From assembly GCA_002404995.1 (NCBI GenBank), contig DHKY01000015.1, positions 1 to 64,000 of the forward strand: a stretch of 64,000 nt of DNA, read 5' to 3'. Below the pieces are notes generated by a model, which ran no database searches, was not told the DNA's origin, and worked only from the letters and a program-made list of their open reading frames with translations. Numbering within the stretch: the first letter of the stretch is position 1; each line of letters starts with the position of its first letter. This DNA is from Caryophanales bacterium UBA4682. Its GTDB lineage: Bacteria > Bacillota_I > Bacilli_A > RFN20 > CAG-288. Both the position numbers and the translations under genes were made by a program. Positions 25,350 through 34,001 of this stretch are shown here, piece by piece.

Positions 25350-26846
25350 ATGTTTGAAGAACTAACTGACGGCAGCGTGAAGCAGGAAAGAGGTCTCGTC
25401 GATCGAAAGAACCTTTTGAACTTCTTCCTGTTCTTACTTCTCACCACATTATCTCCGCTCTTCACGATCGGGCGATTCACAACGACACCGATTCAAGGAT
25501 ATGGCTATTCCACTGAGAAGTTCGGAAAATGGATCTACTATCCTGGTGTACCAAGGCAGACAAGATTTCTCCTTCCTCTCTATCTAATCTTTTCTGTTCT
25601 TCTTGTTCTTCTTCTTTACCGGATGCGGAAGGAAATCAAACCAAACAAACTAATCCTATCCATCTATATCGTCTTCGTTGCCAGGAGTCTTATCTCCTAT
25701 CTATGTGGACCAGTCGGAAACCAGACCTTTGTGCTCACAGACAGGAACGATATCAAGCATATCGTCAATATTGCAGGAACAAGCCGCCTTCTCCGATTCA
25801 CCAGCGTAGCAAACCAGTTCTTCTTCTATACTTACATTTGTGCATTCTTCCACTTCATTAAGCCACTGACCAAAGAAAATATCTTCTGCTTCCAATGCTT
25901 ATCCATAGCTAGGCATATCCTAGTATTCTCAAGGATTGCTTATGCAAGGATCAAGCAAAGAACCGAGATAATCGGAAACCTCGAAAGGCTGTTGCATAAG
26001 AAAGATTCCTTTAGGCGAAACATCACAAGCTACACCACCAATCGTAATGTCTTCGGATTCTTCCTCTTCCTAGGATATTCCTTCGCCATTTCAGACTTCA
26101 GGCGAAGAGAAAATGTCTTCTCCCTTCTTCTAGCCGTCCTCTACATTGCCTTTTCTATCCTCATCATCTCAAAGACGCCTTCCTTATTAAGGCTGACTCT
26201 GTCTCTCTGCTTCACCATCTGTTATCCGATCTTCAACTTCAATTCCAAGCGAGGCTGGTCTTTCTTCTTCCTCTGCGTATTGATCTTCACGTTCCTCCTT
26301 GTCGTGTTCGCCTGCCTACTCACTCCATCCCTTATCAAATACATCTACCGCAGGTTCACAGCAATGGGTACAAGGTACGCACGCTATTCCATTACTTCCT
26401 TGGCAAGGACAAGGCTAAAGCAATCCGTCTTCTACTTCATCTTCGGTTATGGACGCTATCCTTTCATTGCCATCTTCACCCAGTATTCGTTCAATCTTGA
26501 TAATTATCCCTATCCGACCAGCCATGACAGCTACATCGATATCCTACTCGAGTTCGGTATCCTCGGAAGGATTCTGCTCATTGCCGCCTTCCTTCTTGTT
26601 GCTTTCTATCTGCTTAAGCGATTATACAAGGACAAAAAGCAATCCACTGTCATCTATATCCTAGGAGCCATCGGACTGAGCATCTATTCCTTCTCAGAAC
26701 CCCGTGCCCTCTTCTTAAGGGAAGGAACCAGCTGCTTCTTCCTTCTGCTCGCGACCATGCCTTTCCTAGAAGATGCTTACTTAGACAGACAGAGCATCAC
26801 TGCACTGAAATCAAGACTCACCCATAAACTCAAAATCAGAGACTAA
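25350..26846 (+). CDS. polytopic membrane protein, O-antigen ligase-like
   Basis: A 498-residue protein with about ten or more membrane helices. Near the C-terminus FIFGYGRYP ... PTSHDSYIDILLEFGILG resembles the pattern of Wzy/WaaL-type O-antigen polymerases and ligases, which join glycan units at the outer membrane face. Here it would act on a cell-surface polysaccharide or teichoic-type glycan. ATG 25350 is preferred over the in-frame start at 25314 because the promoter places the transcript start at that ATG. It ends 38 bases before the convergent gene at 26885, with a shared terminator between. Confidence 0.65.
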   Translation: MFEELTDGSVKQERGLVDRKNLLNFFLFLLLTTLSPLFTIGRFTTTPIQGYGYSTEKFGKWIYYPGVPRQTRFLLPLYLIFSVLLVLLLYRMRKEIKPNKLILSIYIVFVARSLISYLCGPVGNQTFVLTDRNDIKHIVNIAGTSRLLRFTSVANQFFFYTYICAFFHFIKPLTKENIFCFQCLSIARHILVFSRIAYARIKQRTEIIGNLERLLHKKDSFRRNITSYTTNRNVFGFFLFLGYSFAISDFRRRENVFSLLLAVLYIAFSILIISKTPSLLRLTLSLCFTICYPIFNFNSKRGWSFFFLCVLIFTFLLVVFACLLTPSLIKYIYRRFTAMGTRYARYSITSLARTRLKQSVFYFIFGYGRYPFIAIFTQYSFNLDNYPYPTSHDSYIDILLEFGILGRILLIAAFLLVAFYLLKRLYKDKKQSTVIYILGAIGLSIYSFSEPRALFLREGTSCFFLLLATMPFLEDAYLDRQSITALKSRLTHKLKIRD

Positions 26847-26848
26847 AC

Positions 26849-26880
26849 AAAAAACCAGGCTGACTCAAGCCTGGTTTTTG
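26849..26880. terminator. bidirectional terminator
   Basis: AAAACCAGGCT at 26851-26861 and AGCCTGGTTTT at 26868-26878 form an 11-bp stem with a six-base loop, flanked by A runs on the left and T runs on the right. It serves both convergent genes. Confidence 0.9.
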
Positions 26881-26884
26881 TTTG

Positions 26885-27964
26885 TTACTTAGATTCCGTC
26901 GTATCCTGGATCCAGTTTGCGTAAAGTGTCCTGTCGGAATAGACGTTAGTAAGATCCGTGAAACGTCCGTGAATGGTCGGATCCGGATTCTTTGAAGTAT
27001 ACCAGCCATCGAAGGTGTATCCTTGACGGACAACCAGCGGAACCTGCCTATTATCGGAATAGAAGCAGTGTCCACGCTCGATCGTAGTCGAACCCGTGAA
27101 GGTAGAAGAGGCGAACTGCCCGCCATTGGTCTTGAACTCGACAGTGTACTTCCTTGTGAGAGAATCATTGAAATCGACAAGGACAGACCATCCAGATGCC
27201 TTCTTCTGATACCTGATCAGGTTTTCGATATCGAAATAGAAGTCTCCAGGAATACCGACTTCCGCATTCGGAGCTCCGTTGCCGCTGAGCCAGGTATTCG
27301 GAGCCGCAAAGGACAGCGTATCCGAGTTTCCGTTGGTATAGTAGATCTGAAGCTCCCACTCTCCGTCTTCATTGACAGAGGACGTGATGCTGGAGATGCC
27401 GTTTCCGGGATCTAGGATGAACTCCTGGGTCGTATCATCGCTGAAGGTGATTGTTACCTTCTGTCCACCGATTTCCGTCTTTTCGCATTTCCAGTCCTTG
27501 ATACCTCTTCCGGTATCGCCTTTGTCGCCCTTAGGAATCCGGACCGGCTCGCTCTTAGTACCATCCGAATAATTGAAGGTCAAAAGGATATCACCGGTCT
27601 CTTCGTCTTTCTGAGTATCATAGCCGGTAATGCTCCGTCCGGCTTTGACGGTGAAGACAACCGGCTGCACCTTCTGATCCGTGAAGGTAATCGTGACGGT
27701 CACATCTCCGTTCTCGCCAACGACCGGTTCGATCTTGCTGATTCCGTTTCCATCTGCGCCTTTGTTTCCGCACGGAAGGATAAAAGTCAGAGGATCCTTA
27801 TTGGTGCCCGTGAAAGTGATAGTGACAAGCGTATTGCCATCATCCAATGTCCGGGCGGTCACATCCTCGATCTGGTTGACCTTGTTTCCGCGGAGGAACG
27901 AGCATCCTGTCAGCGGCCTGAGCCTGGATGCACCGGCTAAGAACAATCTCAATGATTTCTTCAT
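26885..27964 (-). CDS. repeat lipoprotein with InlB-type repeat
   Basis: A 359-residue lipoprotein with lipobox LTGC at residues about 18-21. The signal peptide reads LAGASRLRPLTGC under the standard code, which is poor; both Arg codons there are AGG, and Met makes a proper hydrophobic core. Four tandem repeats follow, each with VTITF.D..T..F..P.G and GNGIS or GDKGDTGRGI linkers. A Listeria-Bacteroides (InlB B) repeat closes it (GYTFDGWYTSKNP ... LYANW). It is the last gene of the minus-strand run from the signal peptidase at 36969, with a strong AAAAGGAG site, and is probably the cell-attached end product of that locus. Confidence 0.75.
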   Translation of the reverse strand: MKKSLRLFLAGASRLRPLTGCSFLRGNKVNQIEDVTARTLDDGNTLVTITFTGTNKDPLTFILPCGNKGADGNGISKIEPVVGENGDVTVTITFTDQKVQPVVFTVKAGRSITGYDTQKDEETGDILLTFNYSDGTKSEPVRIPKGDKGDTGRGIKDWKCEKTEIGGQKVTITFSDDTTQEFILDPGNGISSITSSVNEDGEWELQIYYTNGNSDTLSFAAPNTWLSGNGAPNAEVGIPGDFYFDIENLIRYQKKASGWSVLVDFNDSLTRKYTVEFKTNGGQFASSTFTGSTTIERGHCFYSDNRQVPLVVRQGYTFDGWYTSKNPDPTIHGRFTDLTNVYSDRTLYANWIQDTTESK

Positions 27965-27979
27965 ATTTGTCTGCTCCTT

Positions 27980-30460
27980 TTATTTCTTGAGTTCGGAGAC
28001 ATTTGGAGCTTCTCCAAACCATTCTCCGTCTGCTTTCTGCCTTGTGAAGTGGAACGGCTCGAATCCGGTGAAGAAGGATACGATCTTGTAGAGCCTTCCC
28101 CGGACACCGGAACCATGCTTGATATAGTAGTCGATCAGATCAAGTGCAACAGCACTTTCATAGTGCTCTGCACCATCCCTTTCGCTCCTATCGACCTTCG
28201 AGAGGTTCACGCCGCCTCCGTAATAGGCGACGGGCAGGTTCCTGTACTGTTTTTCTTCTTCGCTACCAGGAAGCTTGCCTTTGTAGTAACATCCCTTGCT
28301 CGCAGCCAATTGCTCAATGGCAGGCTTGATCGGGAAGAAGTCATCGATGGAAATCTCGATGTTCTTATCTCCGCCAGAGCTCCTTCCGAAGATCTGATAG
28401 ATCTTTTCACGGAGCTGTTCCGGAAGCGAGGAAATCAGGGAGGAGAAGTTTTCTTCGATAAGTCCAGTGATATCCCTCTGACTCACTTCCTTGTAATCGT
28501 AGAAGCGGGTCTTTCCTTTGATCTGGATGCTGACCGGATAGGAGATACCGAACCTTCCATTTGGAATATAGGGAATCCTGCTCGAGGATGAGGCACCAGG
28601 AACCTGCCTCGAAGAGAAGAGATTCCTGAATGACCTGACCGCACTTGGCGTATTGTTGTACCTGAAGGGACCTTCGAACACACTCTCGATGCCGATGGAT
28701 GCAATACCCGAACGATAGAAGTAACAGTTGTCGATCGTCCTAGTTCCCTTGTAGTTGTTCTCAATGCCGGAGGTCTGCCGCCTTCCCTGCCAGAGGGAAT
28801 CGAGTGCTTTCTTCAGCGAAGCAGTATCTTCTCCGCTGCCCCCGAAGTATGCAGATCCCCTTAAGTCATCCCCCGGGCCCGTGAGATACTCGTCCAAGGT
28901 CCTTGTCGTGGTCGTTCCATCGACTCCTAGGAAATTATTGGTCTTGCTTCCATCTAGCTTGATATAGTCATTCGTGCCAGTGTCGATCAAGAAGTTCCTG
29001 GCATTAGATAAAAGACAGTTCTGAACCAACGTGTTCCTGCTCTGGAAGACACGGAGAACGTTCTTTCCGCAGGAAAGACGGGAGTAGAGAAGGGAGACAT
29101 TGTCCCCTTCGATATCCATGACGCTTCCGCAGGTCTTCAGGAAGGAGAGAGAAGAAGGAGTATCGCAGTTCTTGATGTCGACATCATCGATGGTGACATC
29201 ATCCTTGTTCACATACCTTCCGACATTGTCCTGTCCATAGACGGCAATCAAAGCCCTGTTCTTCGGATCTCCTAAGGCATAGGAATAACTCGGTCCTTTA
29301 TAAAGGTCGTTCTGTCCAAGGGCAGGGATTTCCCTGTTGACGCCATTGACCGTAACTGTCTTGCTCTTGGAAGGATAGATCAGATCGTGGAAGTTCCTCT
29401 TGTACCCGTTTCCGTAGAAGTCCTTCTGGACATGGACGGCGGCGACAAGGTCTGCATCCCTCTCCTTCAGGGAAGGATTGCTCTTGCAGTTCTCATTCCA
29501 CTTGTCAATGAACTCATGGGAATCGTCCCGGGTAAAGGTATAAGGGTTGAAGGAGATTCCCTTGTCTTTGTCATAGTATCCAAAGAGGGTCGTGTTCTCG
29601 CTCTTCAGTACTGGCTTATTGTCCTTATAGACAACATTCTTGTTATCGATCTGATAGGTGTTCTTCAAGGATTCGAAATTCTTCCGGAGAACCACCGGTT
29701 CTCCTTCTTGGCTATCGTTGGTGCAGGCCCTTAACTGCTTATAGTCGTAGACGTTCACGCCGCCTTCGACAATCTCAAAGCTCAAGGTGCTTTCCTTGCT
29801 GTCCTCTGACGAGTATCCGCAGGACATCGTAAGAGACGCCCTTCCCGATCCTTTGACACTGACTTTTCCGCTAGACAAATCGTAGTCGATGTTCTCGCTC
29901 TCAGAGGAGATACGGAGAGTGGAAGAAAGATTATTCGGAATGACTTGGGTCTTATAGACAAAAGAGGCCGGAGTCTTATGCAGATCATCGTCAAGATCGT
30001 ATTGTCCGTAATAGGTCGTGGAATCGAGATTGTTCTGCGAGGAAGGAATCTCCGGAAGGAAGAGGATGGCAGCCTTGTCATAGCAGACAGCCTGCCTTGT
30101 CCGGTGCACGTTTCCTTTCCGGTTCCTGCAGGTCAAAGAGAAGGTGCCTTCCTTTTTGGCATAGAGGTAATAGCTGTTCTCTTTCTTTTCCAAGGAAGCA
30201 TATTTGCTTCCTTCTTCATCCCTCTCCCAGATAAGATCGTTTCCGTAGGCAAGGTTTCCGTCACCGGATTCATAGACGGGCTTGGCTTTCAATAAGTAGC
30301 CGGTCGATGAGATCTTGAAGGCTTCCCTGTCGTTGTATTCCCAGTCGATGCCTTCGATGTCCTTATCAATCGTAGAGAAGGCAGCACTGACAGAGACGAT
30401 ACCTAAAAAAGCAATGACGAAGGGAGCTAATAACAGGATAGCAAGATTGCTTTTTTTCAT
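27980..30460 (-). CDS. exported parallel beta-helix protein
   Basis: An 826-residue protein with an N-terminal signal peptide or anchor (LAILLLAPFVIAFLGIVSVSAAF). The middle (about residues 330-620) has pectate-lyase-like right-handed beta-helix features: DVDIKNCDTP, MDIEGDNVSLLYSRLSCG, NTLVQNCLLSNARN, TIDNCYFYRSGIASIGIES. The N-terminal third resembles Ig-like domains. No catalytic residues identified. Its ATG overlaps the stop of the ABC permease gene as ATGA, preceded by GGGAGGTGA, so it is probably made together with the transporter and may be its cargo or an extracytoplasmic partner. Confidence 0.65.
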   Translation of the reverse strand: MKKSNLAILLLAPFVIAFLGIVSVSAAFSTIDKDIEGIDWEYNDREAFKISSTGYLLKAKPVYESGDGNLAYGNDLIWERDEEGSKYASLEKKENSYYLYAKKEGTFSLTCRNRKGNVHRTRQAVCYDKAAILFLPEIPSSQNNLDSTTYYGQYDLDDDLHKTPASFVYKTQVIPNNLSSTLRISSESENIDYDLSSGKVSVKGSGRASLTMSCGYSSEDSKESTLSFEIVEGGVNVYDYKQLRACTNDSQEGEPVVLRKNFESLKNTYQIDNKNVVYKDNKPVLKSENTTLFGYYDKDKGISFNPYTFTRDDSHEFIDKWNENCKSNPSLKERDADLVAAVHVQKDFYGNGYKRNFHDLIYPSKSKTVTVNGVNREIPALGQNDLYKGPSYSYALGDPKNRALIAVYGQDNVGRYVNKDDVTIDDVDIKNCDTPSSLSFLKTCGSVMDIEGDNVSLLYSRLSCGKNVLRVFQSRNTLVQNCLLSNARNFLIDTGTNDYIKLDGSKTNNFLGVDGTTTTRTLDEYLTGPGDDLRGSAYFGGSGEDTASLKKALDSLWQGRRQTSGIENNYKGTRTIDNCYFYRSGIASIGIESVFEGPFRYNNTPSAVRSFRNLFSSRQVPGASSSSRIPYIPNGRFGISYPVSIQIKGKTRFYDYKEVSQRDITGLIEENFSSLISSLPEQLREKIYQIFGRSSGGDKNIEISIDDFFPIKPAIEQLAASKGCYYKGKLPGSEEEKQYRNLPVAYYGGGVNLSKVDRSERDGAEHYESAVALDLIDYYIKHGSGVRGRLYKIVSFFTGFEPFHFTRQKADGEWFGEAPNVSELKK

Positions 30461-32037
30461 GCGTTCACCTCCCTAGAAAGGAACCTTTCGTTCTTCTTTT
30501 TCCTGAAGAAATAGAAAACAAGCCCAGTGCAGAGCAGAGAAAGAAGGACAAGTATGATAAAGCAGGCATAGAAGGGAACCTTATTGTAGTTCAGAACCAA
30601 GGATAAGCCAAGGAGGGTAAAAGGAGCAAGGTAAGAGAAGAGGCCTCCCTTGTTTCCGCCTTTGTTCTTCCTTTCTCCCCTCCTGGAAAGGAGGGAGTAG
30701 GAGAAGCAGAGAAGCAAGGCAGAGAAGAAGCCAGAAAGGGCATAAAGGGTGCTCCTGCTCTTGGTGATGATCCTCGTAAGGCACCTAGCCAGAAGAGACA
30801 GGGAAAGAGCAGAGAAAGGAATCAGAATCTTCCTCCAGAGCTGCTTTGCAATCGAAACCGGCCTTGTCTTCCTTAAAATGATTCCGCTTTTTTCACGGCT
30901 TAAGTAGTCATTGGCACCGCTGAGCCTGACCCTGCTTAAGAAGACAAAGACGAAATAAGCAATGCTCTCGCTGACATTGGGGAACAGGGCAAGATAGTAG
31001 CCTAGGATACCCTTGGAAAAGATGATGTTCAAGGCATAGACGATCAGATAGCCAAGATAAGGACCGATTAGCAATAGTCCGGTAAAGGAATACAGGTTTT
31101 CGCTGTCGGAGAAGAGAAGCTGCCTTTCCTTCTTCGCTAAGGCAAGAAGCGGAGAAGAGAGCTTTCTCTTCTTGTCTTTCTTCTTCCTGGTGTAGTCCTT
31201 CTCTCCCTTGTGGAGAACAGCCTGATAGGAAGGAATGGTCACAATCAAGCCAAGAAAGAACGTACCAAGCGCAAAGGCAAACCATAAGAAGAAGTGAAGC
31301 CCAGAGTTCTTCACAATGAATTTCAGGACAATGTTTGTAATAAAGAGATACTTCTGCCTATTGATCCTCTTCTGCCTGTTCTCGGTCGTAAACAATAAGG
31401 TCAGATCCTGATCAGAGACAAGCTGGACAAAGATGTTCAGCACTTTTCCATAGAGGAAGGCGAGAACCCCCATGATCACAAGACCGCACCTTAGGAAAAG
31501 AAGCGGGCGATCATGGAGATAAGAGACAACAATGTGATACACAGGAAGCAGGATCCTTGCCACACCGGCTTCAAAGAAGAAACAGAATACCGGATAAAGG
31601 AAAGCAAGGAAATAGAAGAAGATCGGCCTGTGGAACCTCACACCATAAGCAATGAACAGCGGATAGATCAGCAAGGTCTCCCTCAGCCACTGGTATAAGA
31701 AGACCGTAATCAGCTTCGAGAAGAACCTCGTCGATACCCGGACCGGAAGCGTTGAAAGCTGGGTCAGGTCTTCTCCGCGGTAGAAGAGCTTCTCGCACTT
31801 CCTTAATAAGGATACGATCCTAGCAAGAGAGAGAATAAAGAGGAAAAGAGTCCTATAAGCGAAAGGAACATCCGGATAAGACTTGAGCTTCTGCAGAACT
31901 CCGACAAACAGAAAGACTTCCACTGTCCTGAAAAGGGCAAGGAAGAGAATGGATGTGATTGCTGTGATGACTTTCTTCTTTCCGCTCTCGGAAGAGGAAA
32001 AGAGGAGGCGGAAATCCTTAGCCAGAAGGCTAAGCAT
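30457..32037 (-). CDS. ABC-2-type permease
   Basis: A 526-residue polytopic membrane protein with about twelve hydrophobic helices and long basic loops. The N-terminus (LLAKDFRLLFSS) and layout match ABC-2 type exporter permeases paired with a single separate ATPase. It overlaps the ATPase gene by eight bases and the beta-helix gene by four. The substrate is unknown; the surrounding genes suggest a surface component or a peptide controlling its assembly. Confidence 0.75.
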   Translation of the reverse strand: MLSLLAKDFRLLFSSSESGKKKVITAITSILFLALFRTVEVFLFVGVLQKLKSYPDVPFAYRTLFLFILSLARIVSLLRKCEKLFYRGEDLTQLSTLPVRVSTRFFSKLITVFLYQWLRETLLIYPLFIAYGVRFHRPIFFYFLAFLYPVFCFFFEAGVARILLPVYHIVVSYLHDRPLLFLRCGLVIMGVLAFLYGKVLNIFVQLVSDQDLTLLFTTENRQKRINRQKYLFITNIVLKFIVKNSGLHFFLWFAFALGTFFLGLIVTIPSYQAVLHKGEKDYTRKKKDKKRKLSSPLLALAKKERQLLFSDSENLYSFTGLLLIGPYLGYLIVYALNIIFSKGILGYYLALFPNVSESIAYFVFVFLSRVRLSGANDYLSREKSGIILRKTRPVSIAKQLWRKILIPFSALSLSLLARCLTRIITKSRSTLYALSGFFSALLLCFSYSLLSRRGERKNKGGNKGGLFSYLAPFTLLGLSLVLNYNKVPFYACFIILVLLSLLCTGLVFYFFRKKKNERFLSREVNA

Positions 32038-32782
32038 CTCTTTCCTCCTTCCTTTGATAGGTCGTAAAGAAGATATTCTTCAGCTGGATCCGGTAATCCG
32101 GGTCCTGATTGAAATCAAGCCTGTGCTCGACATGTCCGTTGTTGACAATACCGACACGGTCGCAGAGAGAGGAGACCAAATCAATATTATGGGAAGTCAG
32201 GAAGACAAGACGTCCTGCCTTCGCATATTCCTTCCTCCTGGCCGTCAAGGCTTCGACACCCCTGATATCAAGACCGACCGTTGGCTCGTCTAGAATCCAG
32301 ATGTCCGGTTTATGAAGCAGAGAAGCAATCAGACAGAGCTTCTGCTTCCTACCATGGGAGTAGCCTTCCGTCTTCTTCTTGAGATCATCGTTTGTCAAAG
32401 CAAGACGTTTAGCAAGATAAGCGACATTCTTCTGGAAGTCATTCTCATCGACCTTATAAATGGAGGCGATGAAGTCGAGATACTCCCATCCGGTCCTTAC
32501 GCCATAGCAGTTCGGTTCACTAGCGACATAACCAAAGGATGCCTTGGCCTCCAACGGCTCTTTTTTGACATCATAGCCGTTGAGAAGAATGGTGCCCTTA
32601 TCAAAAGGCTTAGCACCGATCCTGCAGTCGATCGTCGTGGATTTACCGATACCGTTCTTTCCGATATAGCCAAAGACCTCTCCGGCATAGGCCTGCAGAT
32701 TCAGATCCTTTAAGACCTGCTTCTTGCCATAGCTCTTATCGACATGTTCGATGGAGACCCTGACCTGTTTCTTATCGTTCAT
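32030..32782 (-). CDS. ABC transporter ATP-binding protein
   Basis: A 250-residue ABC ATPase. Walker A GKNGIGKST near residue 43, Q-loop region YVASEP, signature YSHGxKQKL, Walker B IWILDEPTVGLD, H-loop LTSHN. Recoding evidence is strong: the signature codon 145 (32348-32350) is AGG, giving SHGMKQKL as in most relatives, and the stretch after Walker B becomes LDIMGVEALTAMMKEY, again the usual form. There is no internal ATG. The start overlaps the stop of the zinc-ribbon gene as ATGA (32779-32782). It powers the permease encoded next. Confidence 0.9.
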   Translation of the reverse strand: MNDKKQVRVSIEHVDKSYGKKQVLKDLNLQAYAGEVFGYIGKNGIGKSTTIDCRIGAKPFDKGTILLNGYDVKKEPLEAKASFGYVASEPNCYGVRTGWEYLDFIASIYKVDENDFQKNVAYLAKRLALTNDDLKKKTEGYSHGRKQKLCLIASLLHKPDIWILDEPTVGLDIRGVEALTARRKEYAKAGRLVFLTSHNIDLVSSLCDRVGIVNNGHVEHRLDFNQDPDYRIQLKNIFFTTYQRKEERDA

Positions 32783-33996
32783 GAATCTTTTCTCCTCAGA
32801 CGCCTGAATTGAATATGAGTGACATCATCGACATCGAAGAACGCATACTTGCTCGTGCAATCCGCGCAGACATAGATATCTTTTTCTATCTCATGGACAT
32901 GGTTAGACTTACAGCTCGGACAATACTTCCCGTAGATCTTTCTCTCTCCGGTCCTGACACGCAGGATATCGTTGAAATAATCCTGCCTCAGCCAGGTTTC
33001 ATCGAGCTTCTTCGTCTCTTTATGATGAATCTCCGGTCCGAAAGAGACCTGATGGAACAAAGACAGGGCTTCGACCGTATCATAGTCCTTCCACCTCTCT
33101 TTGTTATCCGCTGTCAATAGGCCATTGAAGCGGATATCCTTCCGGATATAAAGAAGATGCTTGGAGGAGATCCGATGATCAAGAAGGTTATCGAATTCAA
33201 AGACAAACCCATTAATGTCTTTTCTCGGATAACAGGTGACCTGATAATACGGAGCATAAAGGTAGACGCTCTTTTCCTTGTTGTTGCTGACTGGCTCAAA
33301 GCCACGATAAGACAGGACCTGCGGAAGCAGAGAGGAATAGACCTGATAGGCTTTCTTTTCCCTGAGGGCATTCTTTCTCTCTGCCAAGCGGTTCTGATAG
33401 AACCGGAAGCAGTATAAGTACTCCGGATGGTTCCTTAAGACATTGGTCTTGATCGGAGTGAATCCTTTCGGCCTCTTTTTCTTTAAGCCGATAAAGAAAG
33501 AAGTCCCTAAAATCTTGCCTAGACGGATATTGAGATACCTGATTCTCTCCATCGAAGGATTCACTTCCTTGAAGGCATCCCCTTCGCTCGAGAAAGCCGT
33601 GACCAATAAGGAAGAATAGAAGAAAGACCTCTCCTTCAGTTCCTTGCTGATATCATTGAGAAGATAGAGAAGGAAGAAGTTCTCATTGTTGTTGTACTTG
33701 ATATCATAGTCCACCGCATGGACATACTCCGGCGAAGGAAGACCATTCTTCCTCTTCCAAAGAGACGTATCCTCACAGGTGAGACGGACATCCTCAACGG
33801 TCCTATTAGCGACCTGATCCGCACGGAAGATGGCATCATTCCGCTTCAGAAGAGAGAAAGGATGCCTTAAGATCGACTGTACGACGCGGAAGAGCGTCCT
33901 ATAGGAATCCAAAAGCCGCTGGTCCTCTAAGAAGGACTCTTTCTGCAGAGACAGATTCGATGGCTTCAGTACAGCGGCTTTTGGCTTATTGATCAT
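32779..33996 (-). CDS. zinc-ribbon protein of unknown function
   Basis: A 405-residue soluble protein ending in a zinc ribbon (CPSCKSNHVHEIEKD then CADC, about residues 365-390). The rest is helical and charged and matches nothing I recognise. It lies five bases after the membrane McrB-like ATPase gene and overlaps the ABC ATPase gene by four bases, so the three are made together. No nuclease motif like that of McrC was seen, which argues against a restriction system. It may be an adaptor or regulator of the ATPase. Confidence 0.6.
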   Translation of the reverse strand: MINKPKAAVLKPSNLSLQKESFLEDQRLLDSYRTLFRVVQSILRHPFSLLKRNDAIFRADQVANRTVEDVRLTCEDTSLWKRKNGLPSPEYVHAVDYDIKYNNNENFFLLYLLNDISKELKERSFFYSSLLVTAFSSEGDAFKEVNPSMERIRYLNIRLGKILGTSFFIGLKKKRPKGFTPIKTNVLRNHPEYLYCFRFYQNRLAERKNALREKKAYQVYSSLLPQVLSYRGFEPVSNNKEKSVYLYAPYYQVTCYPRKDINGFVFEFDNLLDHRISSKHLLYIRKDIRFNGLLTADNKERWKDYDTVEALSLFHQVSFGPEIHHKETKKLDETWLRQDYFNDILRVRTGERKIYGKYCPSCKSNHVHEIEKDIYVCADCTSKYAFFDVDDVTHIQFRRLRRKDS

Positions 33997-34001
33997 AGGA
34001 A

